Shown: positions 1 to 8,989, counted from the stretch's first letter. The stretch: DNA of 64,000 bases from an uncultured Lachnospiraceae bacterium (GCA_910585625.1 CAJUFQ010000007.1:43937-107936); one strand, 5' to 3'. Numbers and translations: made by a program. The notes: generated by a model not told the origin, from the letters alone.

Positions 1-1
1 C

Positions 2-79
2 TATGAGCAGACGCCGTCCGATATCCAGGAAAAGGAAGTAGAGGCGAGGAAGAATAAGCTGGACAACGGAGAAGAATAG
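2..79 (+). CDS. C-terminal end of an unidentified protein (partial)
   Basis: The first bases hold an open frame of 25 codons ending in TAG. The visible tail is hydrophilic and rich in Glu, Lys and Asp, and ends in LDNGEE. The start lies outside the window, so the family cannot be told. The gene runs in the same direction as the chemoreceptor that starts about 115 bases later. I saw no convincing terminator or promoter in the gap. The frame is plausible because it is open from the window edge and precedes a normal intergenic gap, but 25 codons are weak evidence. Confidence 0.45.
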   Translation, partial: YEQTPSDIQEKEVEARKNKLDNGEE

Positions 80-195
80 GATTACAATGTCATATGGTGA
101 ACACGTGCCAGTATACTGCGTAGAGAGAAGCAAATGCAAGGCCCATGTCAGATATGCTGCGTATGAAGTACAGAATGCCAGAAGGGTAGGAAGTT

Positions 196-2328
196 ATGAG
201 GAATGAAAAAGGAACTAACCAATCTGCGGGGCAGGAAGCAAAGAGCAGAAACGGAAAATTGAGCATCCGGGAGATGAAACGTTTGTACCATGAGACGATT
301 AAAGGTAAGATTACCATGTCTGTATTAGCGTTGGTTATCATTTCCTTATCGCTCCTGGGGATCATTACCAGCGTGCTGAATAGCCACAGCACGAACACTA
401 CCCTCAAACGGAGCATGGAAGCGACAGCCCGCGTATCGGCAGAGCGGGTGGAATGGGAAATTACATCCTATAGGAATCTTGCGGAAGATTTGGGCCTGAC
501 GGCGCGTCTATCCAGTGACGAGGCTGGCGTAGAAGAAAAAAGGACGTTAGTTGATGAACGAGTAGAAGTCAATGGACTGGTAAGGGGAGACATCCTTGAC
601 AGCAAAGGCATCAGTATATTTTCAGGGGAGAGCCATGCGGATACGGATTATTTCCAGGCTGCGATGCTGGGTGCAAGCTTCGTGACGGAGCCGATTATCA
701 GCGAGGACCAGTCTTCGCTGGAAGTCATCATCGCGGCTCCCCTGTGGAAAGGCGGGGTGCATGGGACGGAAGTGGTAGGAACCGTATATCTGGTTCCGGA
801 AGAGAACTTCCTTAATGACATCATGGTGGCAACCAACATTAGCGCCAACGGATCCGCATATATGGTGGACTGCGAGGGAAATGTAATCGCGCATAAAGAT
901 TCGGAACTTGTCAAGGCCAAGGATAACAGTATCTTGGAGGCTGAGACAAATGCAGGATTAAAGCCTCTGGCCAAGCTGGAAAAGAAAATGATTGCCGGAG
1001 AAACCGGGTTCGGCACTTACCGTTATGGCGGTGTGAAGAAAGTTATGGCATTTACGTCTATAGAAAACAGCAACGACTGGAGCATTGCCATTACAGCCCC
1101 GACTTCTGATTTTAACGGTGAGACAATCGCGGGCATCATCATCACAATACTGATTGTCATAATCTCCATCGGCGTGGCCGTATTCATGGTAAGGCGGCTT
1201 GCGGATAATATTGGGACGCCCATCCACCTATGTGCGAAACGACTGGTTGCGCTGGCAAAAGGGGACTTACATACTGAGGTGCCCGAGATTTCCAGCAGAG
1301 ATGAAACGCTGGTTCTCGCGAATGCCACACAGAATATTGTTACGGATATGAGGACTATCATTGAGGATGTGGATTATATCCTTGGAGAAATGAGCGACAA
1401 TAATTTTGGCGTGCATTCCAAGGCCAGGGAATATTATGTCGGAGATTTCAAGGGCATACTGGAAGCCGTGCGCGGGATTAAATATTCCCTTGCAGATACC
1501 ATCAACCATATCAAGGAGTCCTCAGATCAGGTCGGGCTTGGATCCACGCAGCTTGCGGACGGGGCGCAGTCTATGGCAGAAGGAGCCACAGATCAGGCGG
1601 CGTCTGTGCAGGAGCTTCTGGCAACGGTGAATGATGTTGCGGAACAAGTGCGGAGGAATACGGAGAATGCCCTCACGACGAACCAGAAAGCGATGGGAAT
1701 CGGCGAGCAGGCGAATGCCAGCAGTGCATACATCCAAGAGATGACGAAAGCAATGGGCAAGATCAGCGAGGCTTCCCAGCAGATTGCGAATATCATTCAG
1801 ACGATTGAAGAAATTGCAGACCAGACGAATCTGCTGTCCCTCAATGCGTCGATAGAAGCAGCGCGCGCAGGCGAGGCAGGCCGTGGATTCGCGGTGGTAG
1901 CAGGGGAAATCGGTCATTTGGCAAATCAGTGTACGGATGCCGTAGAAGATACAAGGAAACTTATACAAGCTGCGTTGCACGAAGTGGAAAGCGGCAATCA
2001 GATTGCGAACGAGACGGCGAATGTCCTGCAAAATGTGATTGAAGGCATCGAGGAGATTGTCAAGGCGGTGGAAGCTGTGGCAGAGAGCTGCAATGAACAG
2101 AATAACTCTATGCAGCAAGTTAATGAAGCTATAGAAATTATTTCCGAAGTGGTGCAGACAAATTCCGCATCTGCGGAACAGACATCCGCAACCAGCGAGG
2201 AACTGTCAGCACAGGCAGTGGAACTGAACGATATGATCGGCAGATTCCGGCTGTCAGATGAAGAGGAGGGCTGCGAAACAGAGGAGGACCAGGAAATGGA
2301 AGAAATCGAGGAAGAAGCGAAAGCTTAA
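196..2328 (+). CDS. Methyl-accepting chemotaxis protein
   Basis: A 710-residue transmembrane chemoreceptor that would sense a ligand outside the cell and control CheA. Residues 41-61 form the first membrane helix. Residues of roughly 65-310 form an extracellular sensor of Cache type, and 312-334 form the second helix. HAMP-like segments follow (about 335-440), then a long signalling coiled coil. The conserved hairpin tip is near residues 538-580 and contains IADQTNLLSLNASIEAARAG and GRGFAVVA. The acidic C terminus lacks a CheR-binding pentapeptide. A GGAAG-type ribosome site precedes the ATG. No other chemotaxis gene is nearby, so this is an orphan receptor. The ligand is unknown. Confidence 0.95.
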   Translation: MRNEKGTNQSAGQEAKSRNGKLSIREMKRLYHETIKGKITMSVLALVIISLSLLGIITSVLNSHSTNTTLKRSMEATARVSAERVEWEITSYRNLAEDLGLTARLSSDEAGVEEKRTLVDERVEVNGLVRGDILDSKGISIFSGESHADTDYFQAAMLGASFVTEPIISEDQSSLEVIIAAPLWKGGVHGTEVVGTVYLVPEENFLNDIMVATNISANGSAYMVDCEGNVIAHKDSELVKAKDNSILEAETNAGLKPLAKLEKKMIAGETGFGTYRYGGVKKVMAFTSIENSNDWSIAITAPTSDFNGETIAGIIITILIVIISIGVAVFMVRRLADNIGTPIHLCAKRLVALAKGDLHTEVPEISSRDETLVLANATQNIVTDMRTIIEDVDYILGEMSDNNFGVHSKAREYYVGDFKGILEAVRGIKYSLADTINHIKESSDQVGLGSTQLADGAQSMAEGATDQAASVQELLATVNDVAEQVRRNTENALTTNQKAMGIGEQANASSAYIQEMTKAMGKISEASQQIANIIQTIEEIADQTNLLSLNASIEAARAGEAGRGFAVVAGEIGHLANQCTDAVEDTRKLIQAALHEVESGNQIANETANVLQNVIEGIEEIVKAVEAVAESCNEQNNSMQQVNEAIEIISEVVQTNSASAEQTSATSEELSAQAVELNDMIGRFRLSDEEEGCETEEDQEMEEIEEEAKA

Positions 2329-2412
2329 AGAAGGAATATTTCTGTCTGAAAAGCTTTCTGGATGTGGCAGGCGTAAACCTCACAGATATTGATGATATAA
2401 AACAATAACGAT

Positions 2413-2456
2413 AAGGTGCAGAGACCGTGGAAGTATCAGGAATCTGCACCTTTTTC
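2413..2456 (+). terminator. Rho-independent terminator after the chemoreceptor gene
   Basis: AAGGTGCAGA pairs with TCTGCACCTT across a 19-base loop and is followed by a T-rich run. It lies 85 bases after the chemoreceptor stop and just before the 3' end of the convergent SOD-like gene, so it may serve both directions. Confidence 0.8.
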
Positions 2457-2481
2457 ATTTTACAATTAGGAACACAAGCGT

Positions 2482-3003
2482 TTATGTCACAGCCTGGATA
2501 GTCCCGCAGGCGATTTTACTGCCGGAATTGCCGGAAGGCTGCGTGGTGAAATCATCTGGGCTGCTGTGGATGATGACGGTTCTGCCGATTAAGTCTGAGA
2601 GCTTGAAGCGGTCTGTGAAATACATCATCCATGCCGAGCCGTTGTTGCCGAACAGGGGGGGCAGGTCTCCTTCATGGGCGGGGTGCGGACACATGCCAGG
2701 GTTCAAATGCTGGCCGGCGTCCGCGTAGGGGTCGCTGCTGTCTCCGGTGCAGGAATGCCCTTCATGGACGTGGAAGCCGAAAATATCGCTCCTGCAACTT
2801 GTATCTGATATCGGAAGCCCATAGACTTCAGCATTGACCAGTACGCCTGCCCCCACAGGGTAGAAGCGGATCATGCCATTAATCTCTGCATTTCCGGGAT
2901 TGCCGGTAATCTCTGCATAGGCAGCCGGCATATGGTAAAGGGCTGTTTCAAGGAATAGAAGCCCGGGGTTTTCGTAAGCTTTATTTACATTTGATTGAGA
3001 CAT
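2482..3003 (-). CDS. Cu/Zn superoxide dismutase family protein (SodC-like)
   Basis: A 173-residue protein with the metal-binding pattern of Cu/Zn superoxide dismutases, which turn superoxide into peroxide and oxygen. Likely copper ligands are His78 and His80 (FHVHEGHSC), the bridging His99 (QHLNP) and His146 (VIIH). Likely zinc ligands are His99, His107, His110 and Asp113 (HPAHEGDLPPL). Cys85 and Cys166 match the conserved disulfide. The Arg that guides superoxide into the active site (GNAGSR in human SOD1) is Lys163 here (GNSGSK). There is no signal peptide, so it looks cytoplasmic, unlike most bacterial SodC. An AGGAG ribosome site lies 7 bases before the ATG. Activity is unproven. Confidence 0.85.
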   Translation of the reverse strand: MSQSNVNKAYENPGLLFLETALYHMPAAYAEITGNPGNAEINGMIRFYPVGAGVLVNAEVYGLPISDTSCRSDIFGFHVHEGHSCTGDSSDPYADAGQHLNPGMCPHPAHEGDLPPLFGNNGSAWMMYFTDRFKLSDLIGRTVIIHSSPDDFTTQPSGNSGSKIACGTIQAVT

Positions 3004-3187
3004 GGAAATCTCCTAATCAATAATCTTGTTACTTTTATAGTATTTTGCTTAGAGGAATTGGTGAATGGCATTTCGTGCGGGAATATATTATATCTCCCCA
3101 AGGTCTTGCGGACGCCGGCATCATAGAAATCTTGCACAGAAAAGTGCTGTGGAACTGCAAAATGGGGAATCTCAAATGCAATTAAAC

Positions 3188-3215
3188 TTGACAAAACCGT
3201 GCTGTGTGATAGAAT
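3188..3215 (+). promoter_or_regulatory. Sigma-A type promoter for leuS
   Basis: TTGACA, 16-base spacer, TAGAAT. It lies 63 bases before the leuS start. The short leader has no T-box core motif, so the tRNA-sensing control often seen on clostridial synthetase genes is not visible here. Confidence 0.7.
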
Positions 3216-3278
3216 TTTAGAAGTATGACGTAGTGTATATTTATGAGCCTTTGAAAATAAAGACCAGGAGGATAAAAG

Positions 3279-5687
3279 ATGGCAGTACCATATAATCACA
3301 GAGCATTGGAAGAAAAATGGCAGAAAATTTGGGATGAGGAGAGAGCGTTTGCCGCAACCGACGACTATTCCAAACCGAAGTATTACGCATTGGTAGAGTT
3401 CCCATACCCATCAGGGCAGGGACTCCATGTCGGGCATCCGAGGCCTTATACGGCGCTTGATATCGTGGCAAGGAAACGCAGGATGCAAGGCTATAATGTG
3501 CTTTATCCCATGGGCTGGGATGCGTTTGGCCTCCCGACGGAGAATTATGCTATCCAGAATAAGATTCACCCCAAGGTAGTGACAGAGAACAATGTCAAGC
3601 GCTTCAAGGGGCAGCTCCATGCCCTTGGCTATTCTTTCGACTGGGACCGGGAAGTAAATACCACCGATCCGGGATATTACCATTGGACGCAGTGGATTTT
3701 TCTCAAATTGTTCAAAGAAGGGCTTGCGTATAAGACAGAGATGCCGATTAACTGGTGTACCTCTTGTAAGGTGGGGCTTGCCAATGAGGAAGTCGTGAAC
3801 GGCGTCTGCGAACGCTGCGGCGCGCCGGTGGTGCGCAAGGTCAAGAGCCAGTGGATGTTAAAGATTACAGAATACGCAGATAAGCTTCTGGAGGGATTGA
3901 ATGACGTCGATTATATTGAGCGCGTGAAAGTCTCCCAGCGCAACTGGATTGGCAAGAGCCAAGGGGCGGAAGTGGACTTTCCTATCGCGGGCAAGGACGA
4001 GAAGCTGACGGTCTATACGACAAGACCGGATACGCTGTTTGGGGCTACTTACATGGTGGTTTCCCCGGAGCATCCGATTTTGGATAAATACAAGGATGAG
4101 ATTAAGAACTGGGATGAGATTACAGCCTACCGCGAGCAGGCGGCAAGGAAGTCTGACTTTGAGCGTTCCGAGCTTGCCAAGGAAAAGACCGGCGTGGCGA
4201 TTGACGGACTTATGGCGGTTGATCCGGTGAATGATAAGGAAATCCCCATCTGGGTATCTGATTATGTACTGATGAGTTATGGAACAGGCGCAATTATGGC
4301 TGTTCCGGCACATGATACCCGCGACTGGGAATTTGCCAAGAAATTTAATCTTCCGATTATCGAGGTAGTGGCAGGCGGAGAAAACGTGCAGGAGGAAGCC
4401 TACACAGACGTTGCCACCGGCAGGCTGGTGAATTCCGGTTTCCTGGACGGGCTTGAGGTTGCCGAGGCAAAGAAGAAGATTATAGAATTTTTAGAGGAAA
4501 AGAAGATTGGCAAAGGCAAGACGAACTTTAAGCTGAGAGATTGGGTATTTTCCCGCCAGCGTTACTGGGGCGAGCCAATCCCAATCGTAAATTGCGAGAA
4601 GTGCGGCTATGTTGCGCTTCCGGACAGCGAACTGCCTCTGCAGCTTCCTGAGGTGGACAGCTACATGCCGACCGATAATGGGGAATCCCCATTAGCAGCC
4701 ATGGCCGATTGGGTGAATACAACTTGTCCCTGCTGCGGCGGGCCAGCCAAGCGAGAGACGGACACTATGCCCCAGTGGGCAGGGTCTTCTTGGTATTTCC
4801 TGCGTTATACAGACCCCAAGAATACGGATGCTCTGGCAAGCAAGGAAGCCCTGGACTACTGGCTTCCGGTAGATTGGTATAACGGCGGCATGGAACATAC
4901 GACGCTGCACCTTCTGTACTCTCGGTTCTGGCATAAGTTCCTTTATGACCAGAAGGTCGTACCCACTCCGGAGCCATATCAGAAGCGTACTTCCCATGGC
5001 ATGATTCTCGGAGAGAATGGCGAGAAGATGTCAAAATCCCGCGGGAATGTCGTGAATCCGGACGATATTGTCATGGATTACGGCGCAGATACGCTGCGCA
5101 CCTACGAGATGTTCATCGGAGCTTTTGACCTCAGCGCGTCATGGTCAGAAAACGGTGTGAAAGGCTGCCGCAGATTCCTGGAACGTGTCTGGAAACTGCA
5201 GGATATCCTGGCAGACGGCGACCAGTACCGCCCGGAATTCGAGACAAAGATGCATCAGCTGATTAAAAAGGTAAGTTCTGATTATGAAAATCTGAAATAT
5301 AATACGGCGATTGCCGCCATGATGTCGATACTGAATGATTTTTCCAAGGATGGCAGGATAAACCGTGCGGAGTTTGAGACGTTCCTCCTCTTGCTGAATC
5401 CGGTTGCCCCGCACATCACGGAAGAGATTTGGGATGCCTGCGGCTATAAGGGCAGGGTGTACCAGAACACATGGCCGGAGTATGACGAGGCCAAGACAGT
5501 GGAAAACACCGTGGAGATAGCAGTCCAGGTGAACGGCAAGACCAGGGCGACTGTAGCGATTTCGGTGGATGCAGATAAGGATACGGCGATTGCGGCAGGC
5601 AAGGAAGCGTTAGGGGCAAAATTGCCTGGAAACATCATCAAGGAAATATATGTCCCGGGCAGGATCATCAATCTTGTCGCAAAATAG
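3279..5687 (+). CDS. leuS: Leucyl-tRNA synthetase
   Basis: An 802-residue class I aminoacyl-tRNA synthetase that attaches leucine to tRNA-Leu in the cytoplasm. The HIGH signature appears as HVGH within FPYPSGQGLHVGHPRPYT near residue 45. KMSKS is present in GEKMSKSRGN near residue 585. Between them are a zinc-type Cys cluster (WCTSCKVGLA, CERCG), the editing domain (TRPDTLFGATYMVVSPEHP and GTGAIMAVPAHDTRDWEF) and a second Cys pair (CEKCG). An anticodon-binding domain follows. The length is normal for bacterial LeuRS. An AGGAGG site sits 8 bases before the ATG. It has its own promoter and is followed after 60 bases by the amidase gene. Confidence 0.98.
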   Translation: MAVPYNHRALEEKWQKIWDEERAFAATDDYSKPKYYALVEFPYPSGQGLHVGHPRPYTALDIVARKRRMQGYNVLYPMGWDAFGLPTENYAIQNKIHPKVVTENNVKRFKGQLHALGYSFDWDREVNTTDPGYYHWTQWIFLKLFKEGLAYKTEMPINWCTSCKVGLANEEVVNGVCERCGAPVVRKVKSQWMLKITEYADKLLEGLNDVDYIERVKVSQRNWIGKSQGAEVDFPIAGKDEKLTVYTTRPDTLFGATYMVVSPEHPILDKYKDEIKNWDEITAYREQAARKSDFERSELAKEKTGVAIDGLMAVDPVNDKEIPIWVSDYVLMSYGTGAIMAVPAHDTRDWEFAKKFNLPIIEVVAGGENVQEEAYTDVATGRLVNSGFLDGLEVAEAKKKIIEFLEEKKIGKGKTNFKLRDWVFSRQRYWGEPIPIVNCEKCGYVALPDSELPLQLPEVDSYMPTDNGESPLAAMADWVNTTCPCCGGPAKRETDTMPQWAGSSWYFLRYTDPKNTDALASKEALDYWLPVDWYNGGMEHTTLHLLYSRFWHKFLYDQKVVPTPEPYQKRTSHGMILGENGEKMSKSRGNVVNPDDIVMDYGADTLRTYEMFIGAFDLSASWSENGVKGCRRFLERVWKLQDILADGDQYRPEFETKMHQLIKKVSSDYENLKYNTAIAAMMSILNDFSKDGRINRAEFETFLLLLNPVAPHITEEIWDACGYKGRVYQNTWPEYDEAKTVENTVEIAVQVNGKTRATVAISVDADKDTAIAAGKEALGAKLPGNIIKEIYVPGRIINLVAK

Positions 5688-5747
5688 AAGAATGTATGCG
5701 GCGATGTAATCTGCCCAAGGGAGCAGCCGGCACGAGGAGGATTTGAA

Positions 5748-7538
5748 ATGAAGACCAGAACATGGCGCATAGCCGCGGTCCTGCTATTTTGCATAGCCTT
5801 GTCTCTTTCCTGGAGCCGCGGGACGGCATGGGCAAAATCTATGCAGGCTGGGACTGTCTGCAGGAGCGGCGTGCCGGAAGCCGGCGCTGCGGAACATGGA
5901 TTGTCTGAGGAAGCAGCCTTGGAGAGCCGCGGGCAGGGAGCAGCCGGCAAAGACGAAGGGCCGGGAGGCGCAGATGGCAAAGACGAGGAGCCGGGAGGAA
6001 CAGAGCCGGGGGAACAGCATTCTTTGGTAAAGACAGAACGTAGGGAGCCGACCTGTGCGGAAGAAGGCAATATAGAGTACTGGGCTTGTACAGTTTGTGA
6101 GAAGATTTTCCTGGATGAAACTGGGACGCAGGAGATTGCAGATAAGGAAGGAACCATCCTGCCCAAGCTGCCCGACCATACATGGGGTCTTGGCATAGTG
6201 ACAAAGAAGGCGTCCTGTGAGAAGACAGGCATCTTAACCTATACCTGTGATGTGTGCGGCATATCCAAAACAGAGAAACTCCCGGCAGCCGGGCACCGTT
6301 TTCAGGACAAGCTTACCCGGGCAACCATCAAAAAGAAGGGGAAGATTGTCAGCCGCTGCAAGGTCTGCGGAAAAGTCAGGAAACAGACAATCATTCCGCG
6401 GATTAAGAAGATTACGCTGTCCAAAACCTCTTATACTTACAATGGGAAGACGCGCGCCCCGCGCGTGAAAGTTGTAGATGCCAAAGGTAAAAAAGTCGGC
6501 GCAAAGTATTACAGTGTGAAAAATGCCAAGGCAAAGAATGTCGGAACCCACACGGTGAAAATCTCTTTCCGCGGCAGATATAAAGGAAGCGTGACAAGGA
6601 AATATAAGATTAAGCCTAAGAAAGTGGCAGACATCCGCTTGGCTGCTGAGAAAAAGGGATTTACCGTCCAGTTCCAAAAGCAGTCCAAACAGTGCAGCGG
6701 ATATCAGCTGCAATATGCAAAAAGTCCTAAATTTTCAGGGGCTGTGCAGGTAACGTTAAGGCGTGGCGTTACCAAGAAGACGGTTGGCGGGCTGGAAAAT
6801 TCCACTTCCTATTACGTGAGGATGCGGGCTTTTAAGACGGTAAAGGAGCAGGGGAAGACAAAAACATATTATTCCGTATGGTCTGGGATTAAGGAAGTCA
6901 AGACCAAGGACGTCAAACTTATCTGTATTGATGCAGGGCATCAGCAGAGGGGGGACAGTTCTTTGGAACCAATCGGGCCGGGAGCTGCGACCTACAAAGC
7001 GAAAGTGGCAAGCGGCACAAGCGGCGTGGCAACCGGAAAGCCAGAGTACCAGCTGACCTTGGAGGTTGCGCTGAAACTGCAGAAGGAGCTTACGCGGCGT
7101 GGGTATGACGTCTTGATGACGCGCACAACGCATGACGTCAATATTAGCAACAGCGCGCGGGCGGCGGTTGCCAACAATGCCCGCTGCGATGCGTTTATCC
7201 GTATCCATGCGAACGGTTCTTCCAATGCGAATGTAAGCGGCGCAATCACAATCTGCCAGACGCCTGCAAATGTCTACTGCGGGGCATATTACAGCCAGAG
7301 CAGGAGGCTTTCCGAGCAGATTCTGTCGCATTTCACAGCGTCTTGCGGATGCAGGAACGGCGGGATTTGGGAGACGGATACGATGAGCGGTATTAATTGG
7401 TGCAGCGTGCCGGTCACAATTCTTGAAATGGGATATATGTCAAACCCATCCGAGGACAGGATGATGTCAGACCCTGCATACCAGGGCAGGATGGTGCAGG
7501 GGATTGCTAATGGGATTGACGCGTATTTCGCTCCATGA
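5748..7538 (+). CDS. Secreted N-acetylmuramoyl-L-alanine amidase (amidase_3) with Ig-like and Fn3-like modules
   Basis: A 596-residue exported cell-wall hydrolase that would cut the bond between muramic acid and L-alanine. Residues 1-29 are a signal peptide ending in TAWA. A Gly/Glu-rich linker follows, then two Cys-pair segments (WACTVCEKIF, YTCDVCGISK, CKVCGK). Next come a Lys-rich Ig-like module starting near TYNGKTRAPRVKV and an Fn3-like module ending in YYSVWSGIKEVK. The catalytic domain starts near residue 390. Zinc-site motifs are IDAGHQ, PEYQLTLEVA and IRIHANGSS, and the catalytic Glu is in ILEMGYMSNPSED. The last two accessory modules recur in other secreted proteins of this window. 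A GAGGAGG site precedes the ATG. Confidence 0.93.
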   Translation: MKTRTWRIAAVLLFCIALSLSWSRGTAWAKSMQAGTVCRSGVPEAGAAEHGLSEEAALESRGQGAAGKDEGPGGADGKDEEPGGTEPGEQHSLVKTERREPTCAEEGNIEYWACTVCEKIFLDETGTQEIADKEGTILPKLPDHTWGLGIVTKKASCEKTGILTYTCDVCGISKTEKLPAAGHRFQDKLTRATIKKKGKIVSRCKVCGKVRKQTIIPRIKKITLSKTSYTYNGKTRAPRVKVVDAKGKKVGAKYYSVKNAKAKNVGTHTVKISFRGRYKGSVTRKYKIKPKKVADIRLAAEKKGFTVQFQKQSKQCSGYQLQYAKSPKFSGAVQVTLRRGVTKKTVGGLENSTSYYVRMRAFKTVKEQGKTKTYYSVWSGIKEVKTKDVKLICIDAGHQQRGDSSLEPIGPGAATYKAKVASGTSGVATGKPEYQLTLEVALKLQKELTRRGYDVLMTRTTHDVNISNSARAAVANNARCDAFIRIHANGSSNANVSGAITICQTPANVYCGAYYSQSRRLSEQILSHFTASCGCRNGGIWETDTMSGINWCSVPVTILEMGYMSNPSEDRMMSDPAYQGRMVQGIANGIDAYFAP

Positions 7539-7586
7539 GAGGGAGACATAGGCACATAATGGCTGAAAATGGATCAGGGGCAAAGG

Positions 7587-7635
7587 AAGCTGCCGCTTTG
7601 ACGATGTAAGGTCGTGGAGCGGCAGCTTCTTTTGC
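7587..7635. terminator. Bidirectional terminator hairpin
   Basis: AAGCTGCCGCT and AGCGGCAGCTT are a perfect 11-base inverted repeat around a 19-base loop, followed by TCTTTT. It sits between the amidase gene and two minus-strand genes that converge on it, so it can end transcripts from both sides. Confidence 0.75.
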
Positions 7636-7694
7636 TGTCATATAGGAAAGGCCATGCGGCAGCGACGTGCGAAAATACTGATCGGAGCAGGAGG

Positions 7695-7979
7695 TCACTT
7701 CCTCATGCCTTTCATCATCTGCATCATAAGTTCCACCTTCTGCCGTTCCTGGGGCGGAAGGTTCTGTTTTAAGACTTCGATAATCAGGTCCCGTTCCCCG
7801 GAAGAGAAATTTATGCCCTCCTTGCTGGCGCGTTCGGAGGCGTTCTTTAAGGAAGAAGCCATATCCCCCGGCGCGGAGGCGGAGGGAGAGGTGCTTTGGG
7901 CCAGATTCATCAGAAGCTGCAGTTTTTCCGGAGAAATATTCTGCAGTTGCGGGTTATTCAATAAATCCTGTGGGTTCAT
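7695..7979 (-). CDS. Small conserved-looking protein of unknown function
   Basis: A 94-residue soluble protein, not recognised. The N terminus (MNPQDLLNNPQLQNISPEKL) is Asn/Gln/Leu-rich, the middle is Ser/Ala-rich, and the C terminus is a predicted helix rich in Met (VELMMQMMKGMRK). No Cys, signal peptide or membrane segment is seen. An AAAGGA site precedes the ATG at proper spacing. It follows another small gene on the same strand after 69 bases, and the pair ends at the hairpin near 7.6 kb, so the two are probably one transcript. Its helical, Met-rich form is compatible with a protein-protein role, but no function can be given. Confidence 0.7.
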   Translation of the reverse strand: MNPQDLLNNPQLQNISPEKLQLLMNLAQSTSPSASAPGDMASSLKNASERASKEGINFSSGERDLIIEVLKQNLPPQERQKVELMMQMMKGMRK

Positions 7980-8048
7980 ATGATTCCTTTCTTGTTCTGT
8001 TTTGGATTGTCTTCTGCGGCAGGAGGCTGCCGCCAGATGAAGCCTTGC

Positions 8049-8363
8049 TTAAGCAAACAAGGCCTCATAAGTAGAGAACATTTGGAAAAAGGTCATGATA
8101 TTGTCTACCATTTCCTTTTCGCCATCTGTACAGTACTCCCGTATGGCATTCAGCATCTGAAATGGGCCGATTTCTTCGCGTTCCTCTTCGGAACACATGC
8201 GTAGGTCGTTTCCCGGCGTGTTGAAGAGGGCGACGGTGCGCTGCAGTTCCATAAATTTTACCATCATAGCCATCATGCTCTGCCGGGAGTTATCCAGGTA
8301 AGGGAGGGCAGCTTTGATCATTTCCAGATGACGGTCCTGGATCAGTGAGTCAATGGATTCCAT
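8049..8363 (-). CDS. Small all-helical protein of unknown function
   Basis: A 104-residue soluble protein with Met-rich helices (SRQSMMAMMVKFMELQRTV) and an acidic turn (SEEEREEIGPFQML). It is not recognised. No signal peptide or membrane helix is seen. The ribosome site AGGGG lies 6 bases before the ATG. It is the first of two minus-strand genes; the 94-residue protein downstream is also Met-rich and helical. The two may work together. The start region is divergent from a 50-residue plus-strand gene, with a 94-base gap holding the control signals for both. Confidence 0.7.
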   Translation of the reverse strand: MESIDSLIQDRHLEMIKAALPYLDNSRQSMMAMMVKFMELQRTVALFNTPGNDLRMCSEEEREEIGPFQMLNAIREYCTDGEKEMVDNIMTFFQMFSTYEALFA

Positions 8364-8457
8364 TGCATTCCCCTTTTTGTTTTAATTTATGTGTGGGAGC
8401 CAAAGATTATGACAAAGCATATCATATAAGGAACACTATAAAATTTAGGAGGTAATC

Positions 8458-8610
8458 ATGGGAAAATTAGTGATAGATGGCAACAGCGTATATGAAATCG
8501 ATGAAGAGTGCATACGGAGGAGAGAAAGCCGGCAGAGAAAGCAAGAGGTAAAGGGACAGGACAGCGGTCAGACGTCACATAGGAAGCCGCAGGGCAGGGC
8601 GTTTCCCTGA
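8458..8610 (+). CDS. 50-residue basic protein of unknown function
   Basis: A short frame with a perfect AGGAGG site 5 bases before the ATG. The product starts MGKLVIDGNSVYEIDEECIR, then turns strongly basic (RRRESRQRKQEVK) and ends in a Gly/Arg-rich tail. The first half looks like a small folded beta-type segment followed by a charged helix. It is directly followed by a strong terminator, which supports a real one-gene transcript. I recall similar small proteins in Lachnospiraceae but cannot give a function. Confidence 0.65.
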   Translation: MGKLVIDGNSVYEIDEECIRRRESRQRKQEVKGQDSGQTSHRKPQGRAFP

Positions 8611-8618
8611 GAGATGAT

Positions 8619-8654
8619 AAAAACCGGGGCTGGCATTTGCCAGCCCCGGTTTTT
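8619..8654. terminator. Strong bidirectional terminator
   Basis: CCGGGGCTGGC and GCCAGCCCCGG form an 11-base GC-rich stem around a 4-base loop, with A5 before and T5 after. It lies between two convergent small genes and can act on both strands. Confidence 0.92.
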
Positions 8655-8663
8655 GAATGGATA

Positions 8664-8909
8664 TTAGCAGAAGGAATTGCCACAGCCGTTGCCGCAGCCA
8701 TTGCCGCCCCATCCGCCACAGCAGAAGAGCAGTAAGATGATCCACAGGCAGCTGTTGTTGCCGCAGCCATCGCCGCCGCCGAAGAATCCACCGTTGCATC
8801 CGCCGCCGCAGCAGCAAAGCAGGATGATAATCCAGATAATGGAACCGCATCCTCCGTTGTTATTGGTTTCGCATCCACATCCACAGTTTGTAGCAGCTAA
8901 ATCACTCAT
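8664..8909 (-). CDS. Cys/Gly-rich small membrane protein ('chorion class high-cysteine HCB protein 13' type)
   Basis: An 81-residue protein. The start is set at 8909 because GGAGG lies 7 bases upstream; an in-frame ATG further up (8945) has no such site. The product has two tandem units. Each is a hydrophobic stretch (GSIIWIIILLCCCGGGC and SCLWIILLLFCCGGW) followed by Gly/Asn/Cys-rich sequence. It opens MSDLAATNCGCGCETNNNGG. The composition matches small clostridial proteins that databases label chorion-class high-cysteine HCB protein; this label is composition-based and gives no function. A surface or spore-coat role is possible. It converges on a strong terminator. Confidence 0.75.
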   Translation of the reverse strand: MSDLAATNCGCGCETNNNGGCGSIIWIIILLCCCGGGCNGGFFGGGDGCGNNSCLWIILLLFCCGGWGGNGCGNGCGNSFC

Positions 8910-8939
8910 ATCTAATCCTCCATAATTTTGATTACAATG

Positions 8940-8948
8940 TATCATATG
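8940..8948 (-). promoter_or_regulatory. Possible sporulation-type -10 element for the Cys-rich gene
   Basis: On the minus strand, CATATGATA fits the CATANNNTA pattern of sigma-K -10 elements and would start a transcript with a leader of about 24 bases. The -35 side is not distinctive. This is only a hint that the Cys-rich protein is made in the mother cell during sporulation. Confidence 0.2.
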
Positions 8949-8989
8949 TAGCCAGCTTGTATGTGTTTCTCAGAGAGTTGAAAAATTTT

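Noticed and set aside
3004..3278. T-box leader before leuS
   Set aside because: No AGGGTGGNACCGCG core or specifier stem is visible, and the promoter lies only 63 bases before the start.
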